DNA of 64,000 nucleotides, from positions 124,001-188,000 of the forward strand of contig CAVTES010000008.1 in assembly GCA_963733885.1 (NCBI GenBank), read 5' to 3'. Below, in pieces: positions 42,873 through 51,716 of the stretch (the first letter of the stretch is position 1; every line of letters begins with the position of its first letter). Below the pieces are notes generated by a model that was given only the letters and a program-made list of their open reading frames with translations, had not been told where the DNA came from and ran no database searches. The translations under genes were made by a program, and so were the position numbers. The stretch is from JACVRW01 sp963733885. GTDB taxonomy: Bacteria; Actinomycetota; Thermoleophilia; Solirubrobacterales; Thermoleophilaceae.

Positions 42873-43788
42873 TCAGGCGGCCGGCGTCTGGACGGAGTCG
42901 AACGCCTTTCGCAGGCGGTCGATCGAGTCCTGGACGTACTCGTCGTAGTAGTGCTCGGGCACGGCGCCGGTGCCGTGGTCGCGGAGGAACTGCTCCATGC
43001 CCTGGCTCGCCCCGGATTCCGCCGCGTCGGCGATCTCCTTGCGCTTCGACAGCGGCGTGCGGTCGACCGGGACGACGAACTCCACGGTCAGGTAGTCGTC
43101 GTAGCCGATGCCGGCGAGCTCCTGTACGAGCGCCTCCCAGTCGATCGCGCCCTGACCCGGAGGCATCCGGTTGTTGTCGGCCACATGGAAGTCGACCAGG
43201 TAGTCGCCGGTGTCACGGATCGCCTGGCGCCAGTCGGCCTCCTCCATGTTCATGTGGAAGATGTCGAGGCAGACGCCGCAGTTCCCGCCGACCTCCTTGG
43301 CCATCGCCACGGCCTGGTCGGCGCGGTTGATGAAGTAGGTCTCGAAGCGGTTGAGCGGCTCGACGCCGATGCGGACGCCGACCTCCTCGGCGTGAGCCTG
43401 GCACTCCTTGAGGCCCTCCACGCACCAGCTCCACTCCTCCTCGGGCGAGGCCATCGCCGTGACCTTCCCGACGGTCGACGGCACGACGGTGAGGATGTCG
43501 CCGCCGAGCGTCGGAGACGAACGACAGGCAGTCCTTCACGTAGTTGACGCTCGCCTGGCGGACGTAGTGGTCCTCGTGGACGAGGTCGCGGCCTCCGGTC
43601 ATCAGCGTCACGGAGCCCCAGCACGAGAGGCCGTGCTGATCCAGCAGGCCCTTGACCTGGCCGGCGTCGTAGGTGATCGGCTCGCCCGAGATCTCGATGC
43701 CGTCGTAGCCGCTGCGCGCCAGACGCGCGATCGTCGTCTCGATCGGCTCGGCGCGCATCCAGTTGTGCATGGCCACCTTGAATGCCAC
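42873..43788 (-). CDS. Sugar phosphate isomerase/epimerase (frameshifted)
   Basis: A TIM-barrel epimerase of about 304 residues: KVAMHNWMRAEPIETTIARLARSGYDGIEISGE at the front, LSCWGSVTLMTGGRDL, then after a frameshift TVVPSTVGKVTAMASPEEEW, GVRIGVEPLNRFETYFINR (metal Glu), GVCLDIFHMNMEE (Asp, His), VDFHVADNNR (His) and LTVEFVVP (Glu). This is the tagatose/psicose 3-epimerase pattern. One extra base near 43509-43513 breaks the frame within an otherwise complete gene. A good ribosome site (AGGAGACACC) precedes the start. Confidence 0.82.
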
Positions 43789-43812
43789 TGGTGTCTCCTC
43801 TCCTCCTCGGGC

Positions 43813-45245
43813 CTAAAGGCCCATCTTTCCGGGGTTCATGATGTTGTTGGGGTCCAGCGCGGCCTTGATCTGCCGCATCGCGTCGAGTGCGCCACCGTGC
43901 TGGCGGCGCATGTAGGGGCCGAGCTTGATGCCCACCCCGTGGTGGTCGTTCATCACGCCGCCCGCGTCCAGGGCCGCGGTCATCCCGTCCTCCCAGATCC
44001 GGTCGTGCAGCGCGAGCGCGTCCGGGCCCGCCGTCGGGCACGACGAAGCGGCCGTAGATCATCGTGCCCCACAGGTACCAGTGCGAGAAGTGCATGCGGA
44101 GCTCGAGCCCCGTGTCGCCATAGGGCTCGCGCACCGCCCTGTGGAGCGCGTCGTAGACCGCCTCGACGCGCGCGTAGGTAGCCACTACGTCGAGCGTGCC
44201 CCAGATCGCCGGCAGCACGGGCTGGTGCGGCGGTTGGTAGAAGTCGTAGCGCCGGTCCCACCAGCGCTGCCCGAGGGCGGGGTCGAGCAGCTCGCCGCCG
44301 GCCTCCGCCGCAATCTGCAGCGCCCGGCGCTCCTCCACCTCCACGGCCTCGGCCTCGCCCTCGAAGGCCATGACGGTGTAGACGCCGCGCAGGTCCTCGC
44401 CCACCACGGGCGAGAACGCGAGCCGCGTGGCGTCCTCGTCGTACATGCGGACCACCGACGGACGGTGCCCCGCCTGAAGCGTCCGCCGGATCGCGCGAAT
44501 GCCCGCGCCGACCGACGGGAACGCGACCGCGGCAAAGCGCCGCTCGGCGGGCATCGGCACGAGCTGGAGGGTCGCGCTCGTTATCACGCCGAGCGTGCCC
44601 TCGGATCCCGACGAAGAGCTGCGTCAGCTCGGGCCCCACCGCGTGGCGCGGCACCTCCACGGTCTCGATCAGGCCGGTGGCGGGCGTGGCCACGCGCAGG
44701 TTGAGCAGGAGATCCTCGATCTTGCCGTAGCGCGTGGAGAGCACGCCGGAGCCGCGCGCGGCGATGTAGCCGCCGACCGTCGCCAGGTCAACCGACGCCG
44801 GGTAGTGCGGGAACATCAGGCCGCGGGCGTTCAGCGCATCCTCGAGGCGCCGGCCGTTCACGCCGGCCTGCGCCGTGACGGTCATCGAGATCTCGTCGAC
44901 GTCGAGGATGCGGTCGAGCGAGCTCAGGTCGATCACGATGCCGCCGTGGATGGCGAGGGCGCCGCCCTGCGTCCCGGACCCGCCGCCCCACGCCACGACG
45001 GGCGTGCGCTGCTCGTCGGCGGCGGCCAGGACGGCGGCCACGTCCTCCTCGGTCCGCGGCCGCACCACGATCTCCGGCCGGGCGAGCGGGGTGCCCGCGG
45101 CTGTGGCGGCGAGCGCGGGCCAGTACGTGTCGGCTGTGTACGCGTCGAGCTCCTCCGGGGCCGTCGTGACGGCGTCAGCTCCCACCGCGGCGGTGAGGGC
45201 CGCCTTCACGTCCGAAACGGCGACCTTCGGAGTAGTGCTCATCAT
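43813..45245 (-). CDS. FAD-linked oxidase (GlcD / alkyl-DHAP-synthase type), two frameshifts
   Basis: A flavoprotein of about 477 codons. The N-terminal FAD domain reads EIVVRPRTEEDVAAVLAAADEQ, WGGGSGTQGGAL, then FPHYPASVDLATVGGYIAARGSG; the substrate half has ITSATLQLVPMPAERR and ends with NDHHGVGIKLGPYMR, DPNNIMNPGKMGL. Family members oxidise 2-hydroxy acids or glycerol-like compounds. Two one-base insertions (near 44602-44608 and 44021-44028) interrupt it, but homology continues across both. It is the first gene of the minus-strand operon, divergent from livH, so expression is likely controlled from the shared 77-base gap. Confidence 0.82.
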
Positions 45246-45252
45246 AACTCTT

Positions 45253-45320
45253 CGTTAACGCTTTCAGAACACAACAGAACTTGACAGGGAGCGTGACATA
45301 CGCTTTCAATACCTGTCAAG
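45253..45320. promoter_or_regulatory. Divergent operator/promoter region of the sugar island
   Basis: The gap between the divergent FAD oxidase and livH genes holds a CGTTAACG palindrome (45253-45260), the direct repeat ACGCTTTCA (45258 and 45300), and a perfect 9-base inverted repeat CTTGACAGG / CCTGTCAAG (45280-45288 and 45312-45320). The left arm also contains a TTGACA -35 hexamer. Such density of repeats suits control by the DeoR regulator encoded at 39952; which repeat is the operator is not decided. Confidence 0.6.
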
Positions 45321-45322
45321 GC

Positions 45323-46417
45323 ATGAGCGGATCGCCTCAAACCGCGGCCGCCACCGCGGAGGAGACCCTGGAGATGCCGCGCCGGGCCGGCTGGAGCAAG
45401 CGTCGGATCGCCCTCGCCCTGGTCGGTGCGGCGGTGGTTGTCTGGCTGCTCGTGAAGGGGAGCGAGGACTGGCGGACGTTCGCCGTCGTGACCCTGAACG
45501 GGCTCACGCTCGCGGCCCTGTTCTTCGTCGTCGCGAGCGGCTTCACCCTGATCTTCGGGCTCATGCGCGTGGTGAACATGGCCCATGGCTCGCTGTACCT
45601 GCTGGGCGGCTATCTCGCGCTCGAGATGCAGGACGCCTGGTTCAAGGAGGAGACCGCGGGGCTCAACCTCTCGCTCAGCGGGAGTGGCACGGAGTACAAC
45701 CTGATCGGCTGGGTCGTTCCGCTGCTGCTGGCCACGGCGATCATCGGCGTGATCGGCGTGCTGATGCAGCAGGTGTTCCTGCGCTGGAACCAGGGCCAGG
45801 ACCTGCGCCAGGCACTGATCACGATCGCCCTGTCGGTGATCCTCGCCGACCAGATGCTGGCCGCGTTCGGCGGGATCTCGAAGGACATCAAGACGCCGAG
45901 CGACTGGCCCGAGAGCATCACGCTCCCCGGGGACGTCACATTCGGGTTCTTCCGGGGCGTGGTCGTGTTCGGCGCGGCGGTGCTGGTCGGGGTGGGACTG
46001 TGGTGGCTCATCACCCGGACGCGCTTCGGCAAGATCGTTCGGGCGGGCGTGGACGACCGCGACATGGTCTCCGCGCTGGGGATCAACGTGCAGCTGGTGT
46101 TCGCCGCCGCCTTCTTCCTCGGTGCGATGCTCGCGGGCTTGGGCGGAGTCCTCGGCGGCACGATGATCTCGCTCGCCCCGGGCGAGGACACGTCCTTCCT
46201 CCTGAACTCGCTGATCGTCGTGATCATCGGCGGGATGGGGTCGCTCGGCGGCGCGGCGATCGGGGCCTTGGCGCTCGGCCTCGTCGACGCCTACGCGGAC
46301 GTTTACCTCGTGTTCGGCGACACGGACCTGACGAACTACTCCATCCTCGTGACGTTCGGCCTGCTGGTGGCCGTGCTCGCGGTACGCCCGCTCGGGCTGT
46401 TCGGGAGACCCGCGTGA
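45323..46417 (+). CDS. livH: Branched-chain-type ABC permease, LivH family
   Basis: A 364-residue inner-membrane permease. After a short cytoplasmic tail it has about nine hydrophobic helices; signature FTLIFGLMRVVNMAHGSLYLLGGYLAL and the conserved cytoplasmic loop KIVRAGVDDRDMVSALGIN are present, with GGMGSLGGAAIGALALGLVDAY near the end. LivH-type permeases import amino acids, ureas or other polar solutes. The ATG at 45323 is chosen over one upstream. Coupling to xylA at the end of this operon makes a sugar derivative a possible substrate. Confidence 0.92.
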   Translation: MSGSPQTAAATAEETLEMPRRAGWSKRRIALALVGAAVVVWLLVKGSEDWRTFAVVTLNGLTLAALFFVVASGFTLIFGLMRVVNMAHGSLYLLGGYLALEMQDAWFKEETAGLNLSLSGSGTEYNLIGWVVPLLLATAIIGVIGVLMQQVFLRWNQGQDLRQALITIALSVILADQMLAAFGGISKDIKTPSDWPESITLPGDVTFGFFRGVVVFGAAVLVGVGLWWLITRTRFGKIVRAGVDDRDMVSALGINVQLVFAAAFFLGAMLAGLGGVLGGTMISLAPGEDTSFLLNSLIVVIIGGMGSLGGAAIGALALGLVDAYADVYLVFGDTDLTNYSILVTFGLLVAVLAVRPLGLFGRPA

Positions 46418-47475
46418 CCTCTGCATCGCCCGGCCGCCTGAGCTGGCCCGCGCTCGCCGGGGTGGTCGTCCTGGCGGCGCTCGCCCCGCTGATCTTCACC
46501 GACTTCTTCGTCTCGGTCATCCTCACCAAGTCGCTCTGGCTCGGCGTGGCGGCCGCGAGCCTGATCTTCCTGTCGGCGTACGGCGGCATGGTGTCGCTGG
46601 CGCAGGTCGGGATCTACGGGGTCGCCGGCATGGCCTACGCGAATCTCGTGCTGGCGGACGGCGGGTCCGCGGCCGAGTGGGCGCCCTGGCTCGCGACCGC
46701 CGCGGCGCTCCTCATCGCCACCGCTGTGGGGCTCGCGTTCGGGGCGATCGCCGCGCGCAGCGTCGGCATCTACTTCCTGATGATCACGCTGGCCTTCTCG
46801 GTGCTCGTCTACTACTTCTTCTCGCAGGTGACGCAGCTCTCGGGCTTCGGGGGCGTCAACAACGTCGCCCTGCCGTCGCTCGTGGGCGAGCCCGGCCAGG
46901 ACCCGACCCGGCTCTACTACACGACCCTCGTCGTAGCGATCCTCGTGTTCGTCGGCCTGCGTTACGCCTCCCGCACGGCGTTCGGCCTGGCGCTCCAGGG
47001 CGTGCGGGACGAGCCGGCCCGCCTGCGCGCGCTCGGCTTCGACGTGACCCTGCACCGGATCCTCGCGTTCGGGCTCGCGGCGTTCGTCGCCTCCATCGCC
47101 GGGGTGCTGTCGGTCTGGTACAACCGCCGCATCACGCCGGGCTCGATCGAGCTTGCGCAGACGATCGACGTCCTCATAATCGCGGTTGTGGGCGGGCTCT
47201 ACCGCCTCGAGGGGGCCTGGGTCGGTGCGTTGACATACGCGCTCATCGACAACTATTCGCGGGAGTGGACGCCAACGGTTGGCGACGTCCTTGGGCCGGA
47301 GCGCTTCAACACGATCCTCGGGGTCGTGTTCCTCGTGATCGTGCTGCTCTCGCCTGGCGGCCTCGTCGGACTGTGGGAGCGGGGGCGTGAGTTCTTCGAG
47401 AAGCGAAGACGGGGGCCGCCCGGAGCTGTGGCGACCCCGTCACCGGCCGGTGCCGCCGGCGACGGCACCAACTGA
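46414..47475 (+). CDS. livM: Branched-chain-type ABC permease, LivM family
   Basis: A 353-residue permease partner. Helices include FLSAYGGMVSLAQVGIYGVAGMAYA, VGIYFLMITLAFSVLVYYFF and the EAA-like loop RTAFGLALQGVRDEPARLRALGFDV, then VVGGLYRLEGAWVGALTYAL. The C-terminal tail is charged and extended. The GTG overlaps the livH stop (GTGA). It forms the heterodimeric channel with LivH. Confidence 0.92.
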   Translation: MTSASPGRLSWPALAGVVVLAALAPLIFTDFFVSVILTKSLWLGVAAASLIFLSAYGGMVSLAQVGIYGVAGMAYANLVLADGGSAAEWAPWLATAAALLIATAVGLAFGAIAARSVGIYFLMITLAFSVLVYYFFSQVTQLSGFGGVNNVALPSLVGEPGQDPTRLYYTTLVVAILVFVGLRYASRTAFGLALQGVRDEPARLRALGFDVTLHRILAFGLAAFVASIAGVLSVWYNRRITPGSIELAQTIDVLIIAVVGGLYRLEGAWVGALTYALIDNYSREWTPTVGDVLGPERFNTILGVVFLVIVLLSPGGLVGLWERGREFFEKRRRGPPGAVATPSPAGAAGDGTN

Positions 47476-47514
47476 AAGGCGAACGAAGGTGAAACAAAAC
47501 GAGGAGGAGGACAA

Positions 47515-48936
47515 GTGAGGAGCAGACGGATGCTGGCGCTGATAGGCGCCATGCTCGCGCTGGCCCTCGTCGTCACGGCCTGTGGCGACGACGACGACGA
47601 TGACGGAGGTGGGGGCGGAGAGCAGACCGCCGAGGAGTCCGGCGGGGGAGGCGGTACCGTCAAGGTCGGGTTCCTGTCCGACTGCGAGGGAACCTTCGGC
47701 TCCTTCTTCGAGCCGACCGCGGCAGGCTTCAACCAGGCGCTGATCGACGGTGCCGGGGCCAAGCCGGCGGGTGAGGCACCGACCGACGGCGTGACCGGCG
47801 CCACGGTGGGTGGAACGAACATCGAGGTCGTCGGCTACGGCTGCGCCGACGAGACAGCCGACAAGGCCATCGAAGAGACGCGCCGGCTCATGGAGCAGGA
47901 GGACGCGGACATCCTCGTCGGGCCGCTCTCGGGTGACGAAGGCATCGCGGTCGCGAACTACGCGAAGGAGCATCCCGACAAGACGTTCATCAACGGGATC
48001 GCCGGCGCGCAGGACTCGACCCTCAAGGTCCAGGCCCCGAACTTCTTCCGGTATCACCCGGACGGAGCGCAGTGGTCCGCAGGCCTTGGCGATTACGCGT
48101 TCAACGAGCTGGGCTGGAAGACGGCAGCGATCATCGGCGACGACTACTCGTTCCCGTACACGTCGCTGTCCGGGTTCGTGGCCGAGTACTGCGCCATCGG
48201 AGGCGACATCACGAAGCGCATCTGGGCGCCTCTCGGCGAGAAGGACTACTCGTCGTACATCTCGCAGATCCCGGACGATGTTGACGGGCTCTACGTCGGA
48301 ATCGGCGGATCGGGCCTGATCAACTTCCTCAAGCAGTACCGCCAGCAGGTCGGCGAGCTCGACACCGAAAGGATGATGGGCAACGTCTTCTGGGACGACC
48401 CGCTCGTCCTCGAGGAGGTCGGCGACCAGCTGGTCGGCGGGATCACCTCGGGAATGACGGCCGCCGACTCCGACGACGCGGAGGTCACGGCCTACCTGGA
48501 CAGGCTCCGGGGGTCCTACGGTGACGAGGTTGCGGCCACCGGACCGTCGGTCTTCACGTACGGCTACTACACGGCAGGCCGGGCCCTCGTGAAGGGGCTG
48601 GAGGCCGCAGGCGGGGACGTGTCCGATCAGCAGGCCCTCCAGGACGCGCTCGCCGAAACGTCGCTCTCGGGCGAAGAGGCGCCCTACGGCGACGTCACGC
48701 TGGACGACAACCGCCAGGCGATCAGCGACGTGTACGTGAAGCGGATCGTGAAGGACAAGACGGGTGACGGCGTTGCGGACGTCGAGACGTTCCGGCAGAT
48801 CCCCGAGGTCGACCAGACCTTCAACGGAACCTTCAGCCCGGAGACGCCCGCGCCCGATCGCCAGAACCCGAAGTGCGAGGAGCGCGACCCGCCGCCGTGG
48901 GTGGGGAACGCGGAGGAGGTCACGTTCGGGGGCTGA
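47515..48936 (+). CDS. Branched-chain-type ABC substrate-binding lipoprotein
   Basis: A 473-residue binding protein. The lipobox LVVTAC ends the signal, so Cys23 is lipidated; an Asp/Gly/Glu-rich linker to about residue 47 follows. The periplasmic-binding fold has VKVGFLSDCEGTFGSFFEP, DILVGPLSGDEGIAVANYAKE, IGDDYSFPYTSLSGFVAEYC and TYGYYTAGRALVKGL. The extra cysteines in SDCEG and YGCAD may form a disulfide. The start is a GTG with an extended GGAGGAGG upstream. The ligand is not known; ordinary LivJ proteins are about 80 residues shorter. Confidence 0.92.
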   Translation: MRSRRMLALIGAMLALALVVTACGDDDDDDGGGGGEQTAEESGGGGGTVKVGFLSDCEGTFGSFFEPTAAGFNQALIDGAGAKPAGEAPTDGVTGATVGGTNIEVVGYGCADETADKAIEETRRLMEQEDADILVGPLSGDEGIAVANYAKEHPDKTFINGIAGAQDSTLKVQAPNFFRYHPDGAQWSAGLGDYAFNELGWKTAAIIGDDYSFPYTSLSGFVAEYCAIGGDITKRIWAPLGEKDYSSYISQIPDDVDGLYVGIGGSGLINFLKQYRQQVGELDTERMMGNVFWDDPLVLEEVGDQLVGGITSGMTAADSDDAEVTAYLDRLRGSYGDEVAATGPSVFTYGYYTAGRALVKGLEAAGGDVSDQQALQDALAETSLSGEEAPYGDVTLDDNRQAISDVYVKRIVKDKTGDGVADVETFRQIPEVDQTFNGTFSPETPAPDRQNPKCEERDPPPWVGNAEEVTFGG

Positions 48937-49709
48937 TGTCCTCCGTAGCAGCATCCGCCGAGCACGCCGAGCCGATCCTCCAGCTGCGGGGGATCGGCCG
49001 GCGGTTCGGCGGCGTCGTAGCCGTCGCCGATGTCGACCTGAAGGTCGGCGCAGGTGAGCGGCGGGCGATCCTGGGGCCGAACGGCGCCGGGAAGACCACG
49101 CTGTTCAACCTGATTTCGGGGGAGTTCCCGCCGACGGCGGGGACTGTGGAGCTGTTCGGGCGGGACGTCACGGCGACGCCCGCCCGGACACGCGCCCGAA
49201 TGGGCCTGTCGCGCACGTTCCAGACCTCGCGCCTGTTCGGCGGCCTCAGCGTGGAGGACAACCTGTACCTGGCGGTGCTGGGCGTGCGGAACGGGCACCT
49301 GCGCCTGGTGCAGACGAAGGCGGACACGGACATCCGCGACAAGGCCCGCGCCGGCGCGGAGACGGCGGGACTCGGCGACCGGCTGGACGTGATGGTCGCC
49401 GACATGTCGCACGGAGAGCAGCGGCAGCTCGAAGTCGCGATGGCCCGGGCCGCCGAACCCAAGCTGATGATGCTCGACGAGCCCGCCGCCGGGCTGTCCC
49501 GAGCCGAGCGCGTGACCCTGACCGAGATGCTGCTCGCGCTCGATCCCTCGATCACGCTGATCCTGATCGAGCACGACATGGACGTCGCGCTGCGGGCGGC
49601 CGACTGGGTCACGATGATGCACGACGGGCGGGTCATCGTGGAGGGGACCCCAGCGGAGATCCGCGCCAACGAGACCGTGCACGCCCTCTACCTGGGGAGC
49701 CACGCATGA
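48936..49709 (+). CDS. livG: ABC transporter ATPase, LivG family
   Basis: A 257-residue ATPase: Walker A LGPNGAGKTT, Q-loop LSRTFQTSRLFGGL, signature MSHGEQRQLEVAMA and Walker B LMMLDEPAAGLS with switch His in LIEHDMDVAL. The signature reads SHGEQ in place of the usual SxGQQ, which is common in this subfamily. The ATG overlaps the binding-protein stop (TGATG). Confidence 0.93.
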   Translation: MSSVAASAEHAEPILQLRGIGRRFGGVVAVADVDLKVGAGERRAILGPNGAGKTTLFNLISGEFPPTAGTVELFGRDVTATPARTRARMGLSRTFQTSRLFGGLSVEDNLYLAVLGVRNGHLRLVQTKADTDIRDKARAGAETAGLGDRLDVMVADMSHGEQRQLEVAMARAAEPKLMMLDEPAAGLSRAERVTLTEMLLALDPSITLILIEHDMDVALRAADWVTMMHDGRVIVEGTPAEIRANETVHALYLGSHA

Positions 49710-50428
49710 GTGGCCCGCTGCTCGAGGTCGAGGACATCCACGGGTACTACGGGAGCGCCCATGTGCTGCAGGGCGTCAGCTTCAGCATGGGGGCCGAGCC
49801 CGTCGCGATGATCGGGCGCAACGGAATGGGCAAGTCGACGCTGTGCCTGGCCATCGTCGGGCTGCTCGGCCACGCCACCGGCTCGGTGCGGCTGGACGGC
49901 GTCGAGCTGCTCGGCAAGCCCGCCTACAAGGTCGCCGGCGCGGGGATCGGCTACGTGCCGCAGGGGCGCCGGTTGTTCGAGTCGCTCACCGTCGACGAGC
50001 ACCTGGAGATCGTCGGGTCGAGCTCCAACGCGGAGTGGACGGCCGAGGGCGTGTACGAGCTCTTCCCACGGCTCGCGGAGCGCAGGAAGGTGAGCGGGAC
50101 CTCGCTCTCTGGTGGGGAGCAGCAGATGCTTGCCATCGGCCGCGCCCTGGTCACCAACCCGCGCGTGCTGATCATGGACGAGCCGTCGGAGGGCCTCGCG
50201 CCGACGATCATCGAGGACCTCGTGCGGACCATCAAGGAGCTGGCCGCCGGCGGGATGGGCCTTCTCGTCGTCGAGCAGAACCTCGGCGTCGCGACCTCGC
50301 TGGCCGAGCGGCAGCTCGTGATGGTGACCGGGCAGATCGCCACCGAGACGACGGCGGAGGAGATCGCGAACGACCCGGCCGCCCAGCGCCGCTATCTCGG
50401 CGTGGAGCCGCTCCCCGACGCCGCTTGA
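49706..50428 (+). CDS. livF: ABC transporter ATPase, LivF family
   Basis: A 240-residue ATPase: Walker A IGRNGMGKST, Q-loop YVPQGRRLFESLTVDEHL, signature LSGGEQQMLAIGRAL and Walker B VLIMDEPSEGLAP, with VVEQNLGVA. It pairs with LivG. The ATG overlaps the livG stop, and its own TGA overlaps the xylA ATG, so the transporter and isomerase are translationally linked. Confidence 0.93.
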   Translation: MSGPLLEVEDIHGYYGSAHVLQGVSFSMGAEPVAMIGRNGMGKSTLCLAIVGLLGHATGSVRLDGVELLGKPAYKVAGAGIGYVPQGRRLFESLTVDEHLEIVGSSSNAEWTAEGVYELFPRLAERRKVSGTSLSGGEQQMLAIGRALVTNPRVLIMDEPSEGLAPTIIEDLVRTIKELAAGGMGLLVVEQNLGVATSLAERQLVMVTGQIATETTAEEIANDPAAQRRYLGVEPLPDAA

Positions 50429-51564
50429 TGGAGCCGCGCTTCACCTTCGGCCTGTGGACGGTCGGCAATCCCGGACGGGATCCGTTCGGCGGCCCCACCA
50501 GGGAGCCGCTCGACCCCGCCGAGTCCGTGCGCAAGCTCGCCGAGCTCGGAGCCTGGGGCGTGAGCCTTCATGACGACGACCTGGTGCCGTGGGGCACCCC
50601 GCCGGGGGAGCGCGACCGCATCGTGGCCCGCTTCAAGACGGCGCTCGAGGAGACCGGCTTGGGCGTAGGCATGGCCACGACCAACCTCTTCGGCCACCCG
50701 GCCTTCAAGGACGGCGCCTTCACCTCGAACGACCGGGGAGTGCGGCGAGCCGCGATCGGGAAGGCGATGCGCTCGATCGACCTCGGCGCCGAGCTGGGCG
50801 CGGAGGTATACGTGTTCTGGGGCGGCCGCGAGGGGACGGAGGCCGCGGTGGCCAAGGACCCGCGCGATGCGCTCGACCGCTACCGCGAGGCGATCGACGT
50901 GCTCGCCGACTACGTCGTCGAGCAGGGCTATGACCTGCGCTTCGCGATCGAGCCGAAGCCCAACGAGCCGCGCGGGGACATGTTCCTGCCGACGATCGGC
51001 CACGCCCTGCACTTCATCGGCACGCTCGGGCGTCCCGAGATGGTCGGCGTCAACCCGGAGGTGGCGCACGAGACGATGGCCGGGTTGTCGTTCGTGCACG
51101 GAGTGGGCCAGGCGCTGTGGGCCGGCAAGCTGTTTCACATCGACCTGAACGCGCAGCGGATCGGCCGCTATGACCAAGACTTCCGCTTCGGCGCCGAGGA
51201 CCTGAAGGAGGCCTTCCTCCTCGTCAGGCTGCTCGAGAGGGCCGGGTACGAGGGCCCGCGTCACTTCGACGCGCACGCCTACCGCAACGAGGATCCGGAT
51301 GGGGTGTGGGAATTCGCAGCCGGATGCATGCGGACGTACCTGGCCCTCGCCGAGCGCGCGCGCCACTTCGACTCGCTGCCGGAGGTGAAGGAGGCGCTCG
51401 CGGCGGCGGGCGCCCCCGACCTGGCGCAGCCGACCGTGGACGGCGCGGGCGCGGCGGACGAGCTGAAGGCGGAGGCGGACGCGCTCGACGCGCTGGCCAC
51501 GCGGGGCTACGCCAACGAGCGCCTCGACCAGCTGCTCGTGGACACGCTCATCGGCGTCCGCTGA
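50428..51564 (+). CDS. xylA: Xylose isomerase
   Basis: A 378-residue xylose isomerase of the class I (actinobacterial) type. The catalytic His48 lies in WGVSLHDDDLVPWG; metal ligands appear in VYVFWGGREG, FAIEPKPNEPRGDMF, MVGVNPEVAHE and FHIDLNAQRIGRYDQD. It converts D-xylose to D-xylulose, which XylB phosphorylates. It is co-translated with the ABC transporter, implying that the imported solute is xylose or a close relative. Seven bases after the stop comes a hairpin repeat. Confidence 0.93.
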   Translation: MEPRFTFGLWTVGNPGRDPFGGPTREPLDPAESVRKLAELGAWGVSLHDDDLVPWGTPPGERDRIVARFKTALEETGLGVGMATTNLFGHPAFKDGAFTSNDRGVRRAAIGKAMRSIDLGAELGAEVYVFWGGREGTEAAVAKDPRDALDRYREAIDVLADYVVEQGYDLRFAIEPKPNEPRGDMFLPTIGHALHFIGTLGRPEMVGVNPEVAHETMAGLSFVHGVGQALWAGKLFHIDLNAQRIGRYDQDFRFGAEDLKEAFLLVRLLERAGYEGPRHFDAHAYRNEDPDGVWEFAAGCMRTYLALAERARHFDSLPEVKEALAAAGAPDLAQPTVDGAGAADELKAEADALDALATRGYANERLDQLLVDTLIGVR

Positions 51565-51570
51565 GCTCAC

Positions 51571-51623
51571 GGGGGTTCAACACGAAAGTGGCCTATAGCT
51601 CCACTTTCGTGAGGAACCCCCCC
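51571..51623. repeat. Hairpin repeat family, copy 4
   Basis: GGGGGTTCAACACGAAAGTG and CCACTTTCGTGAGGAACCCC mirror each other around GCCTATAGCT; the full fold has about 20 base pairs. It begins 6 bases after the xylA stop. The flank CCTTCGTTGCCCGCCGT also follows copy 3. It may serve as terminator of the transport/xylA operon. Confidence 0.75.
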
Positions 51624-51716
51624 TTCGTTGCCCGCCGTTTGGCACGTTGCGAAGGATCAGTCCGGATGGCGCGGTGAGCGACGCGTGCCCGACGCGCGAG
51701 CGGTGCTATCCGCGCG

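Noticed and set aside
41614..45245. Calling the frameshifted sugar genes pseudogenes
   Set aside because: Each has only one or two one-base insertions with complete conserved motifs on both sides, more consistent with sequence error than decay.
12612..51623. Hairpin repeats as insertion-sequence ends enclosing the sugar island
   Set aside because: No transposase, integrase, tRNA or target duplication was seen, and a copy pair lies inside the island; they fit REP-like elements better.
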